The notes beneath the pieces were generated by a model. It saw only the letters and a program-made list of their open reading frames with translations, searched no databases and was not told the origin of the DNA. Positions 1 through 5,624 of a DNA stretch of 7,383 bases are shown piece by piece. The translations under genes and the position numbers were made by a program. Source of the stretch: an uncultured Clostridia bacterium. Lineage in GTDB: Bacteria > Bacillota > Clostridia > RUG12999. The number at the start of each line of letters is the position of its first letter. Position 1 is the first letter of the stretch. The DNA is taken from contig CALLNG010000040.1 in assembly GCA_938005345.1 (NCBI GenBank), positions 1-7,383 on the forward strand, in the 5' to 3' direction.

Positions 1-1032
1 GGACATCATCATCCTGTTTTCATTCAAGATGTGCGTGAACAGTTGCAAAAGGTAATTCATACATCCAGCCTGTATTATATTGAAAACCAAGCGAAACTAG
101 CGCAGCTTTTAGTAGAACATTCTTGTGCGGACAGGGCCTTTTTTTGTTCTACGGGAGCGGAGGCGAATGAGGGTGCCATAAAATTAGCCAAAATCTATTT
201 TTATAAAAAAGGTAATGTAGAAAAACAGGAAATTATTACGTTGCGGCAGTCCTTTCATGGCAGAACGCTGGCAACCGTAGCAGCAACTGGGCAGGAAAAG
301 TACCAAAAACCCTATCAGCCGTTAATGCCTGGTTTTCGTCATGTTCCGCTTGGGGATATTGCTGCGCTGGAACAGGCAGTGGGAAATAAAACAGCTGCCA
401 TTATGCTGGAATTAATTCAGGGAGAAAGTGGAGTATATCCAGTCACAGTGGAATATTTGCAGTCTGTGAAAGAATTAGCAGACCGGTATGGCGCTCTATT
501 GATTTTTGACGAAGTTCAGACGGGCATGGGGCGGACTGGAAAACTGTTTGCTTACGAGCACTATAATGTTGAGCCGGATATTTTTACTTTGGCAAAAGGG
601 CTGGGCAATGGGATTCCCATTGGCGCTGTTTGTGCAAAGCAACATGTGGCAGATGCATTTGCGCCGGGAGATCATGGTACCACATTTGGCGGAAATCCAC
701 TGTCCACTGCAGCGGGGTGCAGTGTAATGAAAATTTTGCAGCAGGAACATCTTGTGGAAAATGCAGAAAAAATGGGACAATATATGATAGAAAAATTGAA
801 AATGCTGCAAAAGGAATACCCTGATATTTTAGAAGTACGAGGGAAGGGGCTAATGATAGGGGTTGAATTTGGAGAAGGAATGGGTGCTCAAGTGCAGCAG
901 AATTTACTGAAAGCCCATTACCTAACAGGTTGTGTTGCTGGTAAAATTCTACGGATTTTACCGCCACTTATCATTACAAAACAGGATATTGATTCGTTTA
1001 TCAATACCTTACAACATATTTTGAAGAAATAG
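1..1032 (+). CDS. argD: Acetylornithine aminotransferase ArgD (5' partial)
   Basis: This PLP-dependent class-III aminotransferase interconverts N-acetylglutamate semialdehyde and N-acetylornithine with glutamate as amino donor, in cytoplasmic arginine synthesis. The frame is open from base 1: ten codons (G-H-H-H-P-V-F-I-Q-D) precede the first GTG at 31 and match the family's conserved GxxHP region, so the GTG is internal. About 50-60 N-terminal residues should lie outside the window, since the family is near 390-400 residues and 343 are present. Visible landmarks in order are STGAEANE (PLP phosphate-binding region), SFHGRT, IFDEVQTGMGRTG (Asp that contacts the pyridine nitrogen), LAKGLGNGIPIGA with the PLP lysine codon at 595-597, and GTTFGGNPL. 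The argF start follows 18 bp after the stop, and this neighbour favours ArgD over GabT or RocD relatives. Succinyl-ornithine or succinyl-DAP activity cannot be excluded from sequence. Confidence 0.95.
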   Translation, partial: GHHHPVFIQDVREQLQKVIHTSSLYYIENQAKLAQLLVEHSCADRAFFCSTGAEANEGAIKLAKIYFYKKGNVEKQEIITLRQSFHGRTLATVAATGQEKYQKPYQPLMPGFRHVPLGDIAALEQAVGNKTAAIMLELIQGESGVYPVTVEYLQSVKELADRYGALLIFDEVQTGMGRTGKLFAYEHYNVEPDIFTLAKGLGNGIPIGAVCAKQHVADAFAPGDHGTTFGGNPLSTAAGCSVMKILQQEHLVENAEKMGQYMIEKLKMLQKEYPDILEVRGKGLMIGVEFGEGMGAQVQQNLLKAHYLTGCVAGKILRILPPLIITKQDIDSFINTLQHILKK

Positions 1033-1050
1033 AGCAGGAGGATTGGCAAC

Positions 1051-1971
1051 ATGAAAGATTTACTAAGTTTGCAGGATTTATCGTCACAGGAACTGTTAGA
1101 ATTGTTAGAACTGGGAGCAAAGTTAAAACAAGAACAAAAAGAAAAGAAAGAACATCCTCTTCTGAAAGGAAAAACGCTTGGGATGATTTTTGCTAAATCT
1201 TCTACGCGGACTAGAGTTTCTTTTGAGGTGGGGATGTATCAGTTGGGGGGACATGCGCTTTTTTTGAATAGCAATGATATTCAATTGGGCAGAGGAGAAT
1301 GTATTCCTGATACGGCTAGAGTGTTATCCCGCTTTTTGGACGGCATTATGATTCGGACATATGATCAAAAGGAAGTAGAGCAGCTTGCAGAATATGCAGA
1401 TATTCCAGTTATCAATGGGCTGACGGATTTACTGCATCCCTGTCAGGTTTTGGCAGACCTAATGACTATTCACGAAAAGAAAGGAAAGCTGAAAGGACTG
1501 AAGATGTGCTATTTGGGAGATGGCAATAATATGGCAAATTCTTTGATTCAAGGGGCGGCAAAAGTGGGAATGGATATTTCTGTGGCAACGCCGATTGGCT
1601 ATGAATGTGACCATAGTATTGTGGAGGCGGCAATGTATACGGCAAAAGATATGGGCAGTACTATTATGCTGACTACTGAGCCCAAAATTGCAGTAGAACA
1701 AGCGGATGTTGTCGTAACTGATACCTGGGTTAGCATGGGGCAAGAGGAGGAAAAAGAGCGGAGAATTAAGGACTTCAAAGGGTATGAAGTCAATGCAGAG
1801 TTGATGGCCCTTGCGAAACAAGATGCAATTTTTCTGCATTGTTTGCCTGCCTACCGGGGGTATGAAGTATCAGAAGAAGTGATAGACGGAAAACAATCTG
1901 TGGTCTTTGACGAAGCGGAAAACCGGTTACATGCACAAAAGGCCGTCATGGTAAAGTTGATGCAGGATTAG
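1051..1971 (+). CDS. argF: Ornithine carbamoyltransferase ArgF
   Basis: This enzyme condenses carbamoyl phosphate with ornithine to give citrulline and phosphate, the step after ornithine in arginine synthesis. The 306 residues are full length for the family. The carbamoyl-phosphate loop S-T-R-T-R is at residues 51-55, HPCQ at 129-132, the ornithine-side motif D-T-W-V-S-M-G at 224-230 and HCLP at 263-266. The W-x-SMG and HCLP motifs separate it from aspartate carbamoyltransferase. The ATG at 1051 has an AGCAGGAGG ribosome site at 1034-1042. It lies 18 bp behind argD, and its stop codon overlaps the ribosome site of the acetyltransferase gene, so the three genes probably share one mRNA. A catabolic role (ArcB) is possible, but the argD partner favours biosynthesis. 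No ARG box is visible because the operon promoter is outside the window. Confidence 0.96.
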   Translation: MKDLLSLQDLSSQELLELLELGAKLKQEQKEKKEHPLLKGKTLGMIFAKSSTRTRVSFEVGMYQLGGHALFLNSNDIQLGRGECIPDTARVLSRFLDGIMIRTYDQKEVEQLAEYADIPVINGLTDLLHPCQVLADLMTIHEKKGKLKGLKMCYLGDGNNMANSLIQGAAKVGMDISVATPIGYECDHSIVEAAMYTAKDMGSTIMLTTEPKIAVEQADVVVTDTWVSMGQEEEKERRIKDFKGYEVNAELMALAKQDAIFLHCLPAYRGYEVSEEVIDGKQSVVFDEAENRLHAQKAVMVKLMQD

Positions 1972-1982
1972 GAGGAACAAAC

Positions 1983-2489
1983 GTGGTAAGTGCGGAGTTA
2001 CAAATTGGAAACATTAATTTTGAAACCTATCAAATTAGAAAAGCGATTGAAGCAGATGTACCACAAATCCGAAAAGTAACGCAGGAGGCCTTTGCACTGT
2101 ATATTCAATCGGCGCATCTGGAAACAATTCCTGCTTTGACTGAAACGGAAGAGGATATTCGCAGGGATTTAAAAAATAAAGTGGTGTTAGTGGCATATAT
2201 TGGTGACAAAATTGTGGGGTCATTGCGTCTGGAACTTCGTGAGGATAAAACGGCATATTTGAGCCGGTTTGGCGTGGACCCGGAATGCCAGAACCTGGGA
2301 ATTGGAAAATCACTGATAAATATTGTAGATAACCTCATGCGGGAATATCACATCAAACAGGTACAGTTACATACGGCTTCCCAGATTGGCACATTAATCC
2401 GGTTTTATTACGGACGCGGATTTTATGTTGATTCCACTAGTAAAGACCGGGGGTATATCCGAGCGCTCCTTTGTAAAGATTATGAGTAA
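1983..2489 (+). CDS. GNAT-family N-acetyltransferase in the arg operon
   Basis: This is a 168-residue GNAT-fold acetyltransferase expected to transfer acetyl from acetyl-CoA to an unidentified amine. The fold is recognisable from strand-helix 1 (residues 16-40, YQIRKAIEADVPQIRKV), the central strands at about 66-85, motif A at 96-109 with the acetyl-CoA pyrophosphate loop Q103-x-x-G106-x-G108-K, and motif B near 138-150 (FYYGRGF). The GTG start at 1983 is chosen because AGGAGG at 1970-1975 sits 7 nt upstream; that site overlaps the argF stop, which suggests translational coupling. The first 15 or so residues are an extension before the core. Its place behind argD-argF raises the possibility of a short N-acetylglutamate synthase-like role, but no residue I can see fixes the substrate; a ribosomal-protein or small-molecule acetylase is equally possible. 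No clear terminator follows it. Confidence 0.88.
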   Translation: MVSAELQIGNINFETYQIRKAIEADVPQIRKVTQEAFALYIQSAHLETIPALTETEEDIRRDLKNKVVLVAYIGDKIVGSLRLELREDKTAYLSRFGVDPECQNLGIGKSLINIVDNLMREYHIKQVQLHTASQIGTLIRFYYGRGFYVDSTSKDRGYIRALLCKDYE

Positions 2490-2607
2490 AAATTATATGT
2501 CTTATTTAAGTAAATGCAGAGAAAACTGTACAGATATGCTAATTGACGAAAATCCTAGCTATTATTGACACCATAGGAGTTAATGACAGTTTAATAGAAA
2601 ACAGATA
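2490..2607. other. Intergenic region with nested dyads, no terminator seen
   Basis: The gap between the arg operon and the next promoter has no convincing intrinsic terminator, because no stem is followed by a T-run. It does contain nested inverted repeats: AAACTGT at 2523-2529 against ACAGTTT at 2586-2592, enclosing TCCTA (2552-2556) and TAGGA (2574-2578), as well as a repeated ACAGATAT at 2530-2537 and 2601-2608. These could be an operator or a weak RNA structure, or chance in AT-rich DNA. Confidence 0.3.
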
Positions 2608-2636
2608 TTGACGCAAGGGCGGAAGCGAGATACAAT
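2608..2636 (+). promoter_or_regulatory. Sigma-A-type promoter of the acyltransferase gene
   Basis: A -35 box TTGACG (2608-2613) and a -10 box TACAAT (2631-2636) are separated by exactly 17 bp, each one base from consensus. The start site is predicted near 2643, giving a leader of about 33 nt before the ATG at 2676. This makes the acyltransferase gene a unit separate from the arg operon upstream. Confidence 0.75.
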
Positions 2637-2675
2637 GATGGTAAAGTGAAAGTAATGTAGCAGGGAGGATGGGCA

Positions 2676-4232
2676 ATGGAATATTTTGAGAAACAAGTGC
2701 AGTACATGCCTTATTTGGGTATAAGCGCAGATGAAAGGGTCAAGCAATCTGCATTTCAGCAACAGCTAAAGGAACATTATCCGGCGGTTTCGCTGGGCAA
2801 GGAGACATTTGTGTCAGAGTTGGCCCATTTATATCAAATCCGCAGCTTAACCATGGGTGACCGTTCTTTTATTGGGGCAGATTGCCTGATCCGCTCTGTT
2901 GATTTGCACATGGGAAGCGACTGTTCTATTAATACTAGCGCTTATTTGCAGGGGGAAATTACCATGGGAAGTTATGTCCGGATTGCGCCTAAAGTGAGTA
3001 TAATTGCCATGAACCATGGCACAGAAGATCCGGATATACCTATAGTGAAACAACCCACCACGGAGAAGGGAATCACCATTGGCGATGATGTTTGGGTTGG
3101 AGCGGGCAGCATAGTGCTGGACGGTGTCACAATCGGTTCTCACTGTGTAATTGGAGCGGGGAGTGTTGTGACCAAGGATATTCCACCGTATAGTGTAGCG
3201 GTAGGGAATCCTGCTAAAGTAATAAGAAACCGCAAGGAGCCCAGTCAAAAACCGGGATTATCAGCCAGGCTTCGTGCTTTTTGCAATAAGGTAGAGCAGC
3301 AGCTTGACTCGCTATTAGAATATTATGTGATAGAGAAAAACGGGAAAAAAGCGTTTTGCAACCGTGCAGAAGGTTCAGATGATGTGCGCCCCTGGTGTGA
3401 CGCCATAGAAATTGCGGCTATGTTTGATAAAATTCCGCCGCAAATGGAACGAGATGAATTGGTAGAGCAAATCCAGTGTATGCGCCGTGATACAGTTGAC
3501 TACCATTGCCTGACGGTGGGATATGCGCTAGAAGTATTAGGCAGTCATATCCAACAGCCATTTTCTCAGCTGGATGACTTGGGAGAACATTTAACAGACT
3601 ATCTGAATTCCTTGCCGTGGCAAGAGGATCCTTGGGCAGCTGGAGCAGCTGTGGACCATTTTGCTACAGCACTTTATCACAACAAAAAATATTTCGGAGC
3701 CAGGCCGTACGAAAATGAATTATTTGGATGGTTAAATTTGCATGTATCACATATGACAGGAATGTGGGGCGGAGAAAATATTCATCTTTTGTGCAATGGG
3801 TTTTACCGACTGACGAGGGGAACCTATGCCCAGTTTGATGTCCCGTTGCCTTATCCGGAGGAAGCAGTGGATACGCTGCTGCGTTATGCCAGAAATGAAC
3901 GCTTTTTTCATGTACATCGAGGCACAGCTTGTGATACACTAGATGTCATTCACCCGCTTTGGCTATGCGCAAAACAAACGGGCTATAGAAAAGAGGAAGG
4001 CGAACGATGGGCCTACCGGCAGATAGAGCGGATTTTGTTGAATTACCAGGAAAACAGAGGGTTTAGCTTTGAACTAGAAACAAGCTATCCTACCGGACTG
4101 ATGGGAACCGAGATGTGGCTGTCCATCTTATATTTACTTTGTGATTATGTGGGATTGCAGGCTTGTCTTACCTATCAGCCAAAAGGAGTTCACCGGATAC
4201 AAACAGGAATAAGATTGGGAAATTTAGACTAA
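2676..4232 (+). CDS. Hexapeptide-repeat acetyltransferase fused to a helical domain of unknown function
   Basis: This 518-residue protein has two parts. Residues about 40-186 form a left-handed beta-helix acetyltransferase of the WbbJ/maltose O-acetyltransferase type: repeated [I/V]-G-x-x-x hexads, an N-H-G segment (residues 113-115) whose His is the likely general base, the late coil I-G-D-D-V-W-V-G-A-G (135-144), and the closing V-G-N-P-A-K-V-I (176-183). Such enzymes use acetyl-CoA to O-acetylate sugars or similar acceptors. Residues about 195-518 have no signal peptide or membrane segment and look all-helical, rich in W, Y and H, with landmarks P-W-C-D-A (239-243), D-P-W-A-A-G (318-323), F-D-V-P-L-P-Y-P (387-394), D-T-L-D-V-I-H-P-L-W-L (420-430) and G-T-E-M-W-L-S (477-483). 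Helical hairpins of this kind suggest an alpha/alpha toroid, but I do not recognise a named family. The ATG at 2676 has AGGGAGG (2662-2668) 7 nt upstream. It is monocistronic, with its own promoter and terminator. The beta-helix half is secure; the role of the second half is unknown. Confidence 0.85.
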   Translation: MEYFEKQVQYMPYLGISADERVKQSAFQQQLKEHYPAVSLGKETFVSELAHLYQIRSLTMGDRSFIGADCLIRSVDLHMGSDCSINTSAYLQGEITMGSYVRIAPKVSIIAMNHGTEDPDIPIVKQPTTEKGITIGDDVWVGAGSIVLDGVTIGSHCVIGAGSVVTKDIPPYSVAVGNPAKVIRNRKEPSQKPGLSARLRAFCNKVEQQLDSLLEYYVIEKNGKKAFCNRAEGSDDVRPWCDAIEIAAMFDKIPPQMERDELVEQIQCMRRDTVDYHCLTVGYALEVLGSHIQQPFSQLDDLGEHLTDYLNSLPWQEDPWAAGAAVDHFATALYHNKKYFGARPYENELFGWLNLHVSHMTGMWGGENIHLLCNGFYRLTRGTYAQFDVPLPYPEEAVDTLLRYARNERFFHVHRGTACDTLDVIHPLWLCAKQTGYRKEEGERWAYRQIERILLNYQENRGFSFELETSYPTGLMGTEMWLSILYLLCDYVGLQACLTYQPKGVHRIQTGIRLGNLD

Positions 4233-4251
4233 AATTCCTTTATAGAACAAA

Positions 4252-4263
4252 AACAATATTGTT
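4252..4263. repeat. 12-bp perfect palindrome
   Basis: AACAATATTGTT is perfectly self-complementary and lies between the acyltransferase stop and its terminator. With no loop it is a poor hairpin, so a protein-binding site or chance are both possible. Confidence 0.3.
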
Positions 4264-4306
4264 ACGGTGATACCATATCATTCGAGATAGAAGAATGACA
4301 TACCAT

Positions 4307-4356
4307 AATATAATATGCCGGTATAGCATTAGCTATGCCGGCATATTATATTTTTT
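4307..4356 (+). terminator. Strong intrinsic terminator of the acyltransferase gene
   Basis: The arms 4307-4327 and 4332-4352 form a stem of about 21 bp with one G-U pair around a four-base ATTA loop. The core reads GCCGGT against GCCGGC, and it is followed by a run of T at 4351-4356. The T-run orientation shows it ends plus-strand transcription. On the minus strand the same hairpin lies directly after the pyrE stop but has only a weak U-tract, so it may act in both directions with lower efficiency for pyrE. Confidence 0.9.
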
Positions 4357-5032
4357 ATTGTTTCGCACCATAGGCGGCAAGATACTGTTCCATTTTTTCT
4401 TTCGTATTGTCATCAATAATGATTTTTCCATCTATTTCACGTAGGTACAGTGTATCAATGATTTCACGGGCAGTCACTATCGGGTAGGTTGGGATGCCAA
4501 ATTCTTCGGCAATTTCCTGAATTGCTGTTTTATCGCCCTGACCCCGTTCCAGACGGTCGACAGAAATGACAAGGCCTAATATGTCAACATTGGCAGCAGC
4601 TTTAAGAATGGGAAAACATTCTCGAATGGCCGTTCCAGCAGTAATAACATCCTCAATAATGACAACCTTATCGCCATCTTGCAGCCGGTATCCCACCATA
4701 TTGCCGCCTTCACCGTGGTCCTTTGCCTCTTTCCGGTTAAAGCAATAGTTTACATTGATATCGTGATGATCAGCTAATGCAATCGCCGTGGCAACGGAAA
4801 GTGGAATTCCCTTGTATGCGGGCCCAAAAAGAGCGGTGATAGGCTGTTTGATGTTATCCACAATGCATTGTGCATAAAATTCACCAAGCCGGGCAGCTTG
4901 CGCGCCTGTTTTGTAATTGCCTGTATTGACAAAATAAGGGGTTTTGCGTCCACTTTTAGCAGTAAAATCCCCAAATGTCAAAACACCGCTGCGTACCATA
5001 AATTCGATAAAATCTTGTTTATACTGTTCCAT
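4355..5032 (-). CDS. pyrE: Orotate phosphoribosyltransferase PyrE
   Basis: The enzyme joins orotate to PRPP to give orotidine 5'-monophosphate in cytoplasmic pyrimidine synthesis. The 225 residues are within the family's usual range. Signature segments are T-P-Y-F-V-N-T-G (31-38, orotate side), F-G-P-A-Y-K-G-I-P-L (69-78), the mobile catalytic loop F-N-R-K-E-A-K-D-H-G-E-G-G (98-110) and the PRPP-binding motif I-I-E-D-V-I-T-A-G-T-A (125-135). The ATG at 5032 is preceded on its own strand by GGAGG (plus coordinates 5043-5047) at 10 nt spacing. It stands alone, not in a pyr operon, and is convergent with the acyltransferase gene: its TAA lies inside the T-tract of that gene's terminator. I looked for a PyrR-type binding loop or attenuator in its leader and saw none. 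Confidence 0.96.
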   Translation of the reverse strand: MEQYKQDFIEFMVRSGVLTFGDFTAKSGRKTPYFVNTGNYKTGAQAARLGEFYAQCIVDNIKQPITALFGPAYKGIPLSVATAIALADHHDINVNYCFNRKEAKDHGEGGNMVGYRLQDGDKVVIIEDVITAGTAIRECFPILKAAANVDILGLVISVDRLERGQGDKTAIQEIAEEFGIPTYPIVTAREIIDTLYLREIDGKIIIDDNTKEKMEQYLAAYGAKQ

Positions 5033-5184
5033 TTTTTCGAAACCTCCATTTTATGGGTAACTATGCCCCTTATTGATTGAGTAGGTTTTGCATATTGGTT
5101 CCCAAGATGATTCCTTTTATCTTTAAAAATAAATATTGGAATTTTATTTCCACCAGAATAATCCATCTATGAGCCTTTTTATAC

Positions 5185-5213
5185 ATATTATCGCATATTT
5201 ACATGAAAGTCAA
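5185..5213 (-). promoter_or_regulatory. Probable pyrE promoter
   Basis: On the minus strand TTGACT (5213-5208) is followed after 17 bp by TAATAT (5190-5185). Overlapping this is an extended-type TGC-GATAAT (5195-5187) with a 15-bp spacer. Either register places the start site near 5178 to 5180, giving a leader of about 145 nt before pyrE. The leader (5048-5184) is AT-rich, with no clear stem followed by a T-run and no recognised regulatory motif. Confidence 0.5.
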
Positions 5214-5254
5214 GGACAAGTTGAGGATTTCTTGTAAATTAAGCGAGAGGGAAA

Positions 5255-5270
5255 ATTGCTTCCATGCAAT
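5255..5270. promoter_or_regulatory. Inverted repeat just upstream of the leader-RNA promoter
   Basis: ATTGC (5255-5259) and GCAAT (5266-5270) are perfect inverted arms around a 6-bp centre, ending 6 bp before the -35 box at 5277. Position and symmetry suit a transcription-factor site. A second pair, ACAAG (5216-5220) and CTTGT (5231-5235), lies between this and the pyrE promoter. Arms of 5 bp can arise by chance. Confidence 0.3.
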
Positions 5271-5276
5271 AATATC

Positions 5277-5306
5277 TTGACAGAATCATTCCTTGTATGG
5301 TAAAAT
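5277..5306 (+). promoter_or_regulatory. Strong extended -10 promoter for the leader RNA and RNHCP gene
   Basis: A perfect TTGACA (5277-5282) is separated by 18 bp from TAAAAT (5301-5306), and the -10 is preceded by TG at 5298-5299 (extended -10). The start site is predicted near 5313. It is divergent from the pyrE promoter, with about 63 bp between the two -35 boxes. The next annotated gene starts about 310 nt downstream, so a long leader RNA is expected. Confidence 0.8.
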
Positions 5307-5338
5307 AATAATAATTTATAAGATGGGGAGGGAAGTGG

Positions 5339-5359
5339 ATGTCGGCTATTCGTAAATAA
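5339..5359 (+). CDS. Six-codon leader reading frame (M-S-A-I-R-K)
   Basis: An ATG at 5339 follows GGGGAGGG (5325-5332) at 6 nt, which is one of the best ribosome sites in the window, and reads six codons to TAA at 5357-5359. It lies about 26 nt into the predicted leader RNA and ends 22 nt before the first switch segment. This is a plausible leader peptide whose translation could influence folding downstream. It could also be a chance ATG behind a purine run, or the purine run could serve another role. Confidence 0.35.
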   Translation: MSAIRK

Positions 5360-5532
5360 CAGGACAATAAAAATGCCGGTTTCATCTGAAAAAGGATGAG
5401 TTCTTTTGTCATGCTTATTTTGCGGATAGCGAATCTATGTAAACTTTAAATTATGTTGTGCTGCCATGTTTGTTACAAGTATATGGCGGTATGTTTTCTA
5501 ATTGTGTTGTTCGCTGTAAAAGTAAGCATATG

Positions 5533-5566
5533 CAAGATAACTCATCCACTTGGGTTATCTTTTTTT
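5533..5566 (+). terminator. Intrinsic terminator in the RNHCP gene leader
   Basis: The arms AGATAACTCA (5535-5544) and TGGGTTATCT (5551-5560) form a 10-bp stem with one G-U pair around a six-base loop. The stem is extended by two A-T pairs at the base and followed by T at 5561-5566. It lies 38 nt before the first possible start codon of the RNHCP gene and 59 nt before the preferred one. No good promoter is visible between terminator and gene, so the gene would depend on read-through. Confidence 0.8.
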
Positions 5567-5624
5567 GTTGTCCTGAAACTGACATTAAATATTTGAAGCA
5601 GTCATGGAAGGAGACAAATACAAA

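Larger units (their letters stand above)
5313..5566 (+). ncRNA. Structured leader or small RNA with alternative folds
   Basis: The predicted transcript runs from the promoter above to an intrinsic terminator. From 5394 to 5547 it can form one long interrupted hairpin: GGATGAGTT (5394-5402) with AACTCATCC (5539-5547), TTTTG (5404-5408) with CAAGA (5533-5537, one G-U), ATGCTTA (5411-5417) with TAAGCAT (5523-5529), AGCGAA (5428-5433) with TTCGCT (5510-5515), AATTA (5449-5453) with TAATT (5499-5503), and CTGCCAT (5461-5467) with ATGGCGG (5483-5489, one G-U). The outer helix uses the left arm of the terminator, so the two folds exclude each other. TCATC (5382-5386) could pair with GATGA (5395-5399) and free the terminator. 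I saw none of the T-box, preQ1, c-di-GMP, THF or SAM-I consensus elements. It may be a cis attenuator for the RNHCP gene or an independent RNA such as a divergent 6S-like species; the fold was worked out by eye. Confidence 0.55.

Noticed and set aside
2543..2570. TTGACG (2543) and TTGACA (2565) as further promoters
   Set aside because: The -10 positions at normal spacing do not resemble TATAAT. The TTGACG at 2608 has a far better partner.
2847..3248. 133-residue minus-strand frame opposite the acetyltransferase repeats
   Set aside because: It is a shadow of the hexapeptide-repeat coding sequence. No ribosome site or family motif was seen.
4868..5166. Frames on both strands overlapping the pyrE start (4868-5080 plus; 4978-5166 minus)
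   Set aside because: They overlap pyrE or its leader out of frame and have no recognisable motif.
5041..5184. PyrR-dependent attenuator in the pyrE leader
   Set aside because: No PyrR-binding loop consensus and no stem with a T-run were found on the minus strand.
5394..5547. Long inverted repeat as a miniature transposable element
   Set aside because: No target-site duplication flanks it, and the arms are broken by internal loops as in an RNA helix. The promoter before and T-run after fit an RNA better.
5313..5566. T-box or a classic riboswitch
   Set aside because: The T-box antiterminator bulge sequence and the preQ1, c-di-GMP, THF and SAM-I consensus elements are absent by eye. A diverged class cannot be excluded without covariance search.
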